A stretch of DNA of 5,074 nucleotides from JAMXLO01 sp041487355 (GCA_041487355.1 JBGPND010000304.1:1-5074); one strand, 5' to 3'; numbered from the stretch's first letter, positions 1 to 5,074 are shown. Notes: generated by a model not told the origin, from the letters alone. Numbers and translations are program-made.

Positions 1-141
1 AAGATCGTCGCGCGCATCCCGGTCGGCCGCCTGGGTCGTGCCGTGGACATCGCCCGCGGCGTGGCGTTCCTGACTGCCGACGAGGCCGAGTTCATCACCG
101 GCTCGACTCTCTCCATCAACGGCGGGCAGCATATGTACTAA
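1..141 (+). CDS. Short-chain dehydrogenase/reductase, C-terminal fragment (PhaB/FabG-like)
   Basis: Frame 1 is open from the window edge to TAA at 139-141 and gives the last 46 residues of a protein whose start lies outside. The fragment reads KIVARIPVGRLGRAVDIARG, then an AFLTADEA-like helix, then EFITGSTLSINGGQHMY at the end. The I-P-x-G-R-L-G segment, the 'A.FL.S.E..FITG' segment and the terminal 'INGG' are the standard C-terminus of classical SDR enzymes, which are NAD(P)(H)-dependent cytosolic oxidoreductases. The 'NGG-QHM-Y' ending is most like acetoacetyl-CoA reductases (PhaB, polyhydroxybutyrate synthesis) and FabG-type 3-oxoacyl reductases. The Rossmann motif and the S-Y-K catalytic residues are outside the window, so the substrate cannot be assigned. 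The next gene starts 23 nt downstream on the same strand, which suggests co-transcription. Confidence 0.85.
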   Translation, partial: KIVARIPVGRLGRAVDIARGVAFLTADEAEFITGSTLSINGGQHMY

Positions 142-148
142 GGCCGCC

Positions 149-154
149 GAGGGA
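149..154 (+). promoter_or_regulatory. Ribosome binding site of the nucleotidyltransferase-like gene
   Basis: GAGGGA lies 10 nt before ATG at 165, in the 23-nt gap after the SDR stop codon. It supports the ATG at 165 as start over the internal Met codon at 210. No promoter-like sequence is evident in this short gap. Confidence 0.5.
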
Positions 155-164
155 CGCGGTTGCG

Positions 165-815
165 ATGGCCAGGCTATCACGCAGACAGATCGCCGAAGAG
201 GATCGCAGGATGCTCGACCGTCAGGCGCGGTTCCGCCTGGCGGCCGATGTGGTCACCGAGGCGCTCGCGCGTTTCTCCGAAGTTGAAGAGATCGCCCTGA
301 TCGGCTCGGTTGCGCGACCGTTGTGGAAGGAGGTGCCCCGCTTCTCGCCATTCCGACAGCAGCGCATTGAGATCTGGCACGAGTGCAAGGATGTCGATCT
401 GACGGTGTGGCTGCGCCGGCTCGACCGGCTGCGCGAGTTGAACCGGGCACGCAATCTTTCGGTGCAGCGCCTTTACGCGGAGACGGGTTACGGCGTGGCG
501 AACCACGAAGTCGACATCTTCATGCTTGAGCCCGGAAGCAACCGGTATCTCGGGCGGCTGTGCAAATTCGCACAGTGCCCCAAGGGGAAGCGGGAATGCG
601 AAGTGCCAGGCTGCGGCCGCGAGGCCTTCCTCAAGCAGCATGAGGACTTCGTCTTCCGGAGCAATGCGCTGGACGACGACCGGATCATGCGGCTGTATCA
701 GCGTCCCAACGGGATCGTTCGCCGCGCCGCCGAGACCCCGGCCGGCGGTCGGGACCTCGAGGAGCCTTCTGCCACTTCCCAGTCGCCGGGTTCGGGGGCA
801 TCATTTCCCCCATAG
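165..815 (+). CDS. Uncharacterised nucleotidyltransferase-like protein with a four-cysteine cluster
   Basis: This is a 216-residue soluble protein with no signal peptide or membrane segment. After a basic helical N-terminus (1-35) comes EIALIGSVARPLW (42-54), in which G47-S48 resembles the GS motif of the polymerase-beta nucleotidyltransferase fold. D76 and D78 in KDVDLTVWL could be the metal-binding DxD pair, and D117 in HEVDIFML the third carboxylate. That order (GS, DxD, D on a later strand) is what such enzymes show. Residues 133-150 hold C133, C138, C145 and C150 (spacing x4, x6, x4), a plausible zinc site, followed by FLKQHEDFVF. The last 35 or so residues are rich in G, S, P and A and look disordered. 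I recall similar uncharacterised proteins in proteobacteria but no known function. No HEPN or toxin/antitoxin partner lies beside it. It sits 23 nt after the SDR gene and 13 nt before the dioxygenase gene, probably in one operon. The reading frame is well supported; the fold assignment is an inference. Confidence 0.65.
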   Translation: MARLSRRQIAEEDRRMLDRQARFRLAADVVTEALARFSEVEEIALIGSVARPLWKEVPRFSPFRQQRIEIWHECKDVDLTVWLRRLDRLRELNRARNLSVQRLYAETGYGVANHEVDIFMLEPGSNRYLGRLCKFAQCPKGKRECEVPGCGREAFLKQHEDFVFRSNALDDDRIMRLYQRPNGIVRRAAETPAGGRDLEEPSATSQSPGSGASFPP

Positions 816-820
816 GGAGG
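814..820 (+). promoter_or_regulatory. Strong ribosome binding site that sets the dioxygenase start
   Basis: AGGGAGG overlaps the TAG stop (813-815) of the preceding gene and stands 8 nt before ATG at 829. The dioxygenase frame stays open upstream to an ATG at 526, but that stretch is an out-of-frame reading of the preceding gene. The site and the family's usual N-terminus both place the start at 829. The overlap of stop codon and ribosome binding site suggests coupled translation. Confidence 0.75.
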
Positions 821-828
821 GCCAGCCC

Positions 829-1704
829 ATGAATGCTCCGCGCAACACCCGGTATCGCTACATCGAGACCCACAGGATCGCCGGCTCGCTTGGCGCCGAG
901 GTGGCAGGCGTCGACCTGTCGGAGGACCTGCCCGACGATGTCCTAGCGGAAGTCCGCGCCGCCCTGCTCGACAACTGCGTGATCTTCTTCCGCAACCAGA
1001 AGCTCACCCCCGAGCAGCAGCTCCGCTTCGCCCGCCGCTGGGGCGAGATCCACCTGCATCCGTTCATGGAGGGGATGGCCGACTATCCGGAGATCCTCGA
1101 GATCATCAAGACGCCGGAGGACAAGAAGAACTTCGGCGGCTCCTGGCACACGGACCAGATGTTCTCGCCGCAGCCGGCGATGGGCACGATCCTGTATGCC
1201 CTGGAAGTGCCGTCCGCCGGTGGCGACACGATGTTCACCAGCCAGTACCTCGCCTATGAGAGCCTGTCGGACGGCATGAAGCAACTGGTCGGCGAGCTGA
1301 AGACCGTCTGCGTCGGCGACCACTTCAAGCAGCACGGCGGCCAGTCTCGCGCGCAGCGCTATGCCCGCCAGATGACGCACATGAAGGTGAAGGACCCGGG
1401 CAACGTGCAGACGACATCGGTGCACCCGCTCGTCCGCACCCATCCCGAGACCGGGCGCAAGGCGCTGTTCATCGGCGGCCACGTGCAGTATTTCGAGGGC
1501 ATGACCGACGAGGAAAGCGAGCCGCTGATCGACTACCTGAAGCGCCACTCGACGCGGCCGGAGTTCACCTGCCGCTTCCGCTGGGAGTCCGGTTCGCTGG
1601 CGTTCTGGGACAATCGCTGCACGCAGCACTTCGCGATCAATGACTATCCGGCGGAAACCCGCATCATGCGCCGCATCACCGTGTGCGGCGATACGCCGTT
1701 TTAA
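829..1704 (+). CDS. TauD/TfdA-family Fe(II)/2-oxoglutarate-dependent dioxygenase
   Basis: This is a 291-residue cytosolic enzyme of the usual length for TauD (about 283) and TfdA (about 287). The family couples oxidative decarboxylation of 2-oxoglutarate to hydroxylation of a small substrate, often with release of sulfite, phenol or an amine. The N-terminus shows the family pattern I-x-G-S-L-G-A-E-V-A-G-V-D-L (17-30), then VIFFRNQKLTPEQQ (51-64). The iron ligands are H107 and D109 in WHTDQMF and H267 in DNRCTQHFAINDYP. R278 and R282 in RIMRR match the two C-terminal arginines that in TauD bind 2-oxoglutarate and the substrate anion. PSAGGDTMF (128-136) and HPLVRTHPETGRKALF (199-214) are also characteristic. 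By a hand alignment to E. coli TauD, the taurine-contacting Tyr73 and Asn95 correspond to M80 and G103, so taurine is an unlikely substrate despite the name such proteins often receive. The substrate is unknown; a carboxylate, sulfonate or aryloxy acid is possible. It is the last gene of the plus-strand group and ends at the convergent hairpin. Confidence 0.93.
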   Translation: MNAPRNTRYRYIETHRIAGSLGAEVAGVDLSEDLPDDVLAEVRAALLDNCVIFFRNQKLTPEQQLRFARRWGEIHLHPFMEGMADYPEILEIIKTPEDKKNFGGSWHTDQMFSPQPAMGTILYALEVPSAGGDTMFTSQYLAYESLSDGMKQLVGELKTVCVGDHFKQHGGQSRAQRYARQMTHMKVKDPGNVQTTSVHPLVRTHPETGRKALFIGGHVQYFEGMTDEESEPLIDYLKRHSTRPEFTCRFRWESGSLAFWDNRCTQHFAINDYPAETRIMRRITVCGDTPF

Positions 1705-1780
1705 GCAAGAAATATTCACCGCAGAGGCGCAGAGGGCGCTGAGTCCATCGACTCGGCGCCGTCTGCGGTGAATATTGCTT
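1703..1780. terminator. Imperfect long hairpin between convergent genes; likely bidirectional terminator made from a dispersed repeat
   Basis: The outer stem pairs AAGC (1703-1706) with GCTT (1777-1780), and AATATTCACCGCAGA (1711-1725) with TCTGCGGTGAATATT (1762-1776), all exact. The inner stem pairs GGCGCTGAGT (1735-1744) with ACTCGGCGCC (1751-1760), including one G-U pair, around the 6-nt loop CCATCG. The left arm has an AAGA bulge (1707-1710) and an extra 9 nt (1726-1734), part of the tandem octamer CGCAGAGG at 1720-1727 and 1728-1735. It fills the space between the dioxygenase stop (1702-1704) and the stop of the substrate-binding protein (1783-1785). There is no clear U tract, so simple intrinsic termination is not certain. 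The 'CACCGCAGAGGCGCAGAG' core resembles repeats I recall from intergenic regions of many proteobacteria. Confidence 0.75.
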
Positions 1781-1782
1781 GA

Positions 1783-3015
1783 TCAGTCCGCGTCGCGCGA
1801 CAGCAGGTCGCCGAACAGCACCCAGTGCTCGCCCTCGATGCGCGCCAGGTGCGCAGCCTTGATCGGATAGAAGTCGGTCGGGCTCGTGTTGATCCGGATC
1901 CCCGGCAGCAGCATCGGCACCTCCAGATTGTGCAAACTCGCGGCTTGCCGCATGACGTTCTCGCGTGTCAGTTCATCGCCGCACTGCTTGAGTACCTGCA
2001 ACAGCGTATAGGCACTCGCATAGCCGCTCACATTGGCGCTCTCCGCCGGGTTGGCCGTCGAGTTGTATTTCGCCATCCAGTCCCGCCACGCCACCACATC
2101 CGGCGAGCTCTCCCAGCGCGGGTCGGTCACGTCCTTTAGGTACTGCGCTGTGATGATGCCCTGCGCGTTCTGGAACCCCGCCGGCTTGATCGCCGCCCCC
2201 AGCGACTGCGCCACGTTCACCAGGTAGTGCGTCGGCTTCCAGCCGATCTCGCCCGCCTTCTTGATCGACTGCGCAGCATATTTCGGAATCGTGATGTTGA
2301 AGAACACGTTGGCGCCGCTATTCGCCAGTTGCAGCATCTGCGAGTCGACCGTCGGATCGGTCGCCTCATACGTCGCCACCTGCAGGATCAGCCGGTCGGC
2401 GTCCTTGCCGAGACCCTCCTTGAAGCCGCTCAGGTAGTCCATGCCGAAATCGTCGTTCTGCCGCAGGATCGCGATCTTCGGCTCCTTCACCGTCTTCAGG
2501 ATGTGCCGGGCGTAGATCATGCCCTCGGTGTGGTAGTCCGGCTGCCAACCCATCGTCCAAGGGAAGTGCTGCGGATCGCCCCAGCGCGACGCGCCGGTCG
2601 CGACAAACAACTGCGGCACCTTCTTCTGGTTGAGGTATTTGTGGATGGCGATGTTCGGCGCGGTGCCAAGCGGTGCGTACATCAGCAGCACCTGGTCGCG
2701 TTCCACCAATTGGCGCACCAGCTCCACCGTCTTCGGCGGGCTGTAGCCGTCATCCAACGAGATGTCGTTGATCTTGCGTCCGTTCACCCCACCCTGGTCG
2801 TTGACCATGCGGAAGAATGCCGCCGCCGCACGGCCATTCTGGCCATAGGCCGAGGCATTGCCGCTGTACGGCACCGTGTTGCCGATCTTGATCTCGGTAT
2901 CCGTTGCCCCCGGGCTGTATTTCTTCTCGGCGATCGCCTGCGCGGGCATCGCTGCCAGCGCCAGCGGCGCGGCCAGAAGCGTCCTGCGCGAAAGTCCTGG
3001 GGTCGTGCCGATCAT
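1783..3015 (-). CDS. ABC transporter periplasmic substrate-binding protein, branched-chain amino acid (LivK/HAAT) type
   Basis: This 410-residue type I periplasmic binding protein captures the ligand and delivers it to the LivH/LivM-type permeases. The N-terminus is an export signal with a twin-arginine motif (LSRRTLL, 8-14; R10-R11), a hydrophobic stretch and a likely cut after AQA (25-27), so export by the Tat route is plausible. The mature part starts with family features: IKIGNTVPYSG (42-52), FFRMVNDQGGVNGRKI (67-82), YAPLGTAPN (113-121), then ILRQNDDFGMDYL (183-195) at the start of the second lobe. This fits LivK-like proteins, whose ligands range from Leu/Ile/Val to aromatic acids, amides and urea. 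The ligand cannot be read from the sequence. The ATG overlaps the TGA of the upstream permease by 4 nt (ATGA, 3012-3015), and GGAGGG stands 9 nt before it. It is the last gene of the operon and ends at the convergent hairpin. Confidence 0.95.
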   Translation of the reverse strand: MIGTTPGLSRRTLLAAPLALAAMPAQAIAEKKYSPGATDTEIKIGNTVPYSGNASAYGQNGRAAAAFFRMVNDQGGVNGRKINDISLDDGYSPPKTVELVRQLVERDQVLLMYAPLGTAPNIAIHKYLNQKKVPQLFVATGASRWGDPQHFPWTMGWQPDYHTEGMIYARHILKTVKEPKIAILRQNDDFGMDYLSGFKEGLGKDADRLILQVATYEATDPTVDSQMLQLANSGANVFFNITIPKYAAQSIKKAGEIGWKPTHYLVNVAQSLGAAIKPAGFQNAQGIITAQYLKDVTDPRWESSPDVVAWRDWMAKYNSTANPAESANVSGYASAYTLLQVLKQCGDELTRENVMRQAASLHNLEVPMLLPGIRINTSPTDFYPIKAAHLARIEGEHWVLFGDLLSRDAD

Positions 3016-4100
3016 CCTGCTGTTCCCTCCGGTTGTTCCTGATTGACGTCACGCGCCGTCGGGCGACCGGGCACATCGCGGGGCGCGCGCGACAGCAACC
3101 CCCGCAGCGACGCCAGCCCGCCGGCAATTCCCGTCGGCATCACGTACATCAGCAGCAGCAGCAAGACGCCATAGATCGCCCAGGACGGCACGTCGTAGCG
3201 CAACGCGAACGACGCCTTCATCCAGTCGGAGATTGCCTGCGACCAGTTCTGGATCAGCACGATGAACGCGCCGCCGATCACGCAACCCGGCAGCGAGCCG
3301 ATGCCACCCACCACCAGCCCGACCAGGAACGCGATCGACAAGGTCAGCGTGAAGCTGTCCGGCGCCACATAGGCCACCGTGATGGTCGACAACGCACCCG
3401 CGATGCCGGTGAAGCTTGCGCTGATGCCGAAGGTGATCGTCTTGTAGAGCGAGGTGTCGATCCCCATGGTGCCGGCGGCCATCGCGTGGTCGCGGATTGC
3501 CATCATCGCCCGCCCGCTGCGTCCGCGCAGCAGGTTGAATGCCATCCAGAACAGCACCATGGCCGTAGCCAGGCAGACATAATACAGCCACTGGTCCGGG
3601 CTCAGCGGCAGCGCGCTCGGCGGGTCAGGCTTGTCCAGGATCAGCCCCGTCACGCCGCCGGTCCAGTCCGCGATCGCCTTGTGCTTCAGCAGTTGCGGCA
3701 CTGCGATCGCCAGCGAGAAGGTGGCGAGCGCCAGGTAATGTCCCTCGAGCTTCAGCGCCGGGAAGCCGAAAACGAAGCCCGCGCCGAAGCAGACGATCGC
3801 CGCCACCGGAAAGGTTGCCCAATAGGGCCAGTCGCCGAAGTTCATCAGGATCGCCGCGGTGTAGCCGCCGAGCGCGAAGAACGCGCCGTGGCCGATCGAG
3901 ATCTGCCCGTTGAAGCCGGTCAGCAGATTGAGCCCGAGGATGGCGATCGCATAGACCAGCATCGACTGGCCCATGAACATGTAATAGTCGAAACTTGGGT
4001 CCTGCCAGACGAAGCCCACCAGCGGCAGCGCCGCCAGCGCGCACCAGAACACCGCGGCGGTTGGCCCGATACCGCGCTTGTCGACCCAGGACCTGTTCAT
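3012..4100 (-). CDS. livM: Branched-chain amino acid-type ABC transporter permease, LivM family
   Basis: This 362-residue inner-membrane protein forms one half of the transport pore with the LivH-type subunit. The first membrane helix is at about 14-31. The family signature follows at about 55-80: LGLNLLTGFNGQISIGHG, then AFFALGGY. Several more hydrophobic helices follow. The cytoplasmic loop that contacts the ATPase is visible at about 191-236, with RGRSGRAMMAIRD, AAGTMGI and FGISASFTGIAGAL. GGIGSLPGCVIGGAF (about 264-278) is the conserved late helix. A hydrophilic tail of about 30 residues follows the last helix. The start is ATG at 4100, which overlaps the TGA of the upstream gene by 4 nt (ATGA, 4097-4100). 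The frame stays open to about 4682, but that part runs through the LivH gene out of frame. There is no strong ribosome binding site, so translation probably depends on coupling. The real substrate may not be a branched-chain amino acid. Confidence 0.95.
   Translation of the reverse strand: MNRSWVDKRGIGPTAAVFWCALAALPLVGFVWQDPSFDYYMFMGQSMLVYAIAILGLNLLTGFNGQISIGHGAFFALGGYTAAILMNFGDWPYWATFPVAAIVCFGAGFVFGFPALKLEGHYLALATFSLAIAVPQLLKHKAIADWTGGVTGLILDKPDPPSALPLSPDQWLYYVCLATAMVLFWMAFNLLRGRSGRAMMAIRDHAMAAGTMGIDTSLYKTITFGISASFTGIAGALSTITVAYVAPDSFTLTLSIAFLVGLVVGGIGSLPGCVIGGAFIVLIQNWSQAISDWMKASFALRYDVPSWAIYGVLLLLLMYVMPTGIAGGLASLRGLLSRAPRDVPGRPTARDVNQEQPEGTAG
3025..3030 (-). promoter_or_regulatory. Strong ribosome binding site of the substrate-binding protein gene
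   Basis: Read on the minus strand, GGAGGG lies 9 nt before ATG at 3015 and inside the last codons of the upstream permease gene. It is the clearest such site in the minus-strand operon. That would let the binding protein, usually needed in excess over the permeases, be made at a higher rate than by coupling alone. Confidence 0.7.
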
Positions 4101-4969
4101 ACCCGTTTCACCGTCACTCTGCCGAACAGCCCGGCCGGCTTCACCAGCAATACGCCGACCACCATGATCAGCGCCAATGTCAGTTTCAGCTCGTTGCCGA
4201 TGATATAGGTCCCGACCAGGTTCTCCAGCACGCCGACGATGAACCCGCCGGCCACGGCACCGGCCGGATTGCCGATGCCGCCCACCAGTGCGCCGGCAAA
4301 ACCGTAGATCAGGATGCCGGTCATCATGTTCGGATCGAGGAACACGATCGGTGCCACCAGCATGCCGGCCACGGCGCCCACGCCTGCCGCCAACCCCCAG
4401 CCGAGTGCCAGCATCCAGCTCACGCGCACGCCCATCAGCCGCGCCGAGGTCGGGTTCTGCGCCGCCGCCCGCATCGCGAGACCGAGCGTGGTAAAGCGGA
4501 AGAACACGGTGAGGAGCGCGAGCAGCACCACCGTCACCGCCACCACGCCGATCTGATGGCGGCTGATCAGCCCGCCGCCGATCAGGCCGGTCTCCGGGAA
4601 GGGTGACGGGAACTGCTTCACCGTGTAGCTCCAGATCATGCCGGCGAGCGCATTGAAGAACGACAGCATTGCGATGAAGCAAACGACCAGCGCCAGGACC
4701 GGCGCGGTCTCCAGCGGCTTGAGGATGACGCGCTGGATGAACAGGCCTCCGGCGAAGGCGATTACGACCGTGGCGCCGAAAGCGACCCAGTATGGCACGC
4801 CGGCCTGCATCATCGCCCAGGCGATATAGGTCGCGAACATCGCCATCTCGCCCTGGGCGAAATTGATGTGGTCGGTGGAGACGTAGATCATCACCAGGCC
4901 GAGCGCCACACAGGAATAGATGGCCCCGCTGGTGAGCCCGGACGCGACCTGCTGAACGAACAGCTCCAT
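4097..4969 (-). CDS. livH: Branched-chain amino acid-type ABC transporter permease, LivH family
   Basis: This 290-residue inner-membrane permease is the usual partner of LivM. Near the N-terminus it carries the family signature GLTSGAIYSCVALGLVMIY (11-29), followed by INFAQGEMAMFATY (35-48). Further on come VILKPLE and the ATPase-contacting loop, with LGLAMRAAAQNPTSARLMGV and, after a few residues, ALGWGLAAGVGAVAGMLVAP. The region GALVGGIGNPAGAVAGGF is the conserved late segment, and KPAGLFGR ends the last helix, as in the family. The frame extends to a TTG at 4984, but ATG at 4969 is preferred: GAAAGG lies 7 nt before it and the resulting MELFVQQVASGL start is typical. It is the first gene of the operon inside the window. 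The ATPases LivG and LivF are absent here and could lie beyond the right edge or elsewhere. Confidence 0.95.
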   Translation of the reverse strand: MELFVQQVASGLTSGAIYSCVALGLVMIYVSTDHINFAQGEMAMFATYIAWAMMQAGVPYWVAFGATVVIAFAGGLFIQRVILKPLETAPVLALVVCFIAMLSFFNALAGMIWSYTVKQFPSPFPETGLIGGGLISRHQIGVVAVTVVLLALLTVFFRFTTLGLAMRAAAQNPTSARLMGVRVSWMLALGWGLAAGVGAVAGMLVAPIVFLDPNMMTGILIYGFAGALVGGIGNPAGAVAGGFIVGVLENLVGTYIIGNELKLTLALIMVVGVLLVKPAGLFGRVTVKRV

Positions 4970-4976
4970 GCGCGTG

Positions 4977-4982
4977 CCTTTC
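4977..4982 (-). promoter_or_regulatory. Ribosome binding site choosing the LivH start at 4969
   Basis: On the minus strand GAAAGG is 7 nt before ATG at 4969. The alternative TTG at 4984 begins only 2 nt before this motif, so it could not use it. I see no convincing -35/-10 pair in the 90 nt between this site and the window edge. Confidence 0.6.
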
Positions 4983-4986
4983 AAAT

Positions 4987-5060
4987 TGTCATTGCGAGGA
5001 GCGCAGCGACGCGGCCAAAAAGTGGTTAAAGCCCCCCAGAATTACGCGTCGCTGCGCGCC
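4987..5060. repeat. Palindromic intergenic repeat upstream of the liv-type operon
   Basis: Positions 4998-5013 (GGAGCGCAGCGACGCG) pair with 5045-5060 (CGCGTCGCTGCGCGCC), with a single mismatch (A5000 against G5058), around a loop of 31 nt. The left flank TTGTCATTGCGA joined to GGAGCGCAGCGACG resembles a dispersed repeat that I recall from alphaproteobacterial intergenic regions. If the operon is transcribed from further right, this would form a hairpin in the leader RNA ending 28 nt before the LivH ATG. It could instead be the terminator of a gene beyond the edge. The last 14 nt of the window (AAGCAAAGAAAGAG) hold no recognised gene. Confidence 0.65.
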
Positions 5061-5074
5061 AAGCAAAGAAAGAG

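Noticed and set aside
526..828. A 101-residue N-terminal extension of the dioxygenase, open in the same frame
   Set aside because: It overlaps the nucleotidyltransferase-like gene in another frame and has low-complexity Ser/Arg/Pro composition. The family N-terminus and a strong ribosome binding site place the start at 829.
943..1719. A 258-codon minus-strand open frame opposite the dioxygenase
   Set aside because: It is Arg/Ala/Leu/His-rich and mirrors the codon bias of the real gene. It has no family motif or ribosome binding site and starts inside the hairpin.
1720..1735. The two CGCAGAGG octamers as part of a CRISPR-like array
   Set aside because: There are only two adjacent copies with no spacer between them and no cas genes in the window; they are part of the hairpin.
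2227..3042. A 271-codon plus-strand open frame opposite the binding-protein gene
   Set aside because: Its composition is dominated by R, H, L and V with no motif; it is an antisense shadow of the gene on the minus strand.
2904..4208. A 434-codon plus-strand open frame opposite the LivM and binding-protein genes
   Set aside because: It encodes an Arg/His/Gln/Glu-rich sequence with no recognisable domain, typical of the antisense frame of GC-rich genes. The minus strand carries clear family signatures.
4101..4682. A long in-frame extension of the LivM gene (about 194 codons)
   Set aside because: It is Arg/Gly/Asp-rich, has no membrane segments and runs through the LivH gene out of frame. The ATGA overlap at 4097-4100 and the family N-terminus place the start at 4100.
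4970..4984. TTG at 4984 as the LivH start
   Set aside because: The TTG lies directly before the GAAAGG motif, so that motif could not serve it. ATG at 4969 has correct spacing and gives the usual LivH N-terminus.
4985..5074. A sigma70-type promoter for the LivH operon
   Set aside because: TTGGCC and TTGGCG on the minus strand could be -35 elements, but no A/T-rich -10 hexamer lies at 16-18 nt from either.

Overview
The window comes from a GC-rich bacterium, most likely an alphaproteobacterium; Rhodospirillales/Acetobacteraceae would fit, but that is an inference. The reasons are strong GC bias at third codon positions, a PhaB/FabG-like reductase end, a branched-chain-type ABC importer with a twin-arginine substrate-binding protein, and two palindromic intergenic repeats of kinds common in this class. 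No rRNA, tRNA, CRISPR array, transposase or phage gene is visible.

Left half, plus strand (1-1704): three closely spaced collinear genes that look like the end of an operon. They are the last 46 codons of a short-chain dehydrogenase/reductase (1-141), then, after 23 nt, an uncharacterised nucleotidyltransferase-like protein with a four-cysteine cluster (165-815), then, after 13 nt, a TauD/TfdA-type Fe(II)/2-oxoglutarate dioxygenase (829-1704).

Junction (1703-1780): a long imperfect hairpin fills the space between convergent genes. It contains the tandem octamer CGCAGAGG and probably serves as a bidirectional terminator built from a dispersed repeat.

Right half, minus strand (4969 down to 1783): a tight transporter operon in the order livH-type permease, livM-type permease, periplasmic substrate-binding protein. 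Both gene junctions are 4-nt ATGA overlaps, so the three products are probably translationally coupled. The two ATPase subunits (livG/livF type) are not in the window. Upstream of the livH-type gene, at the right edge, lies a second palindromic repeat (about 4987-5060).

Working together: the transporter would import a small carboxylate, amino acid or related compound, and the dioxygenase could oxidise such a compound. The convergent arrangement suggests, but does not show, that they share a substrate. I see no clear new multi-gene system. The best candidate for undescribed biology is the nucleotidyltransferase-like protein, with its stretched active-site spacing and its cysteine cluster.
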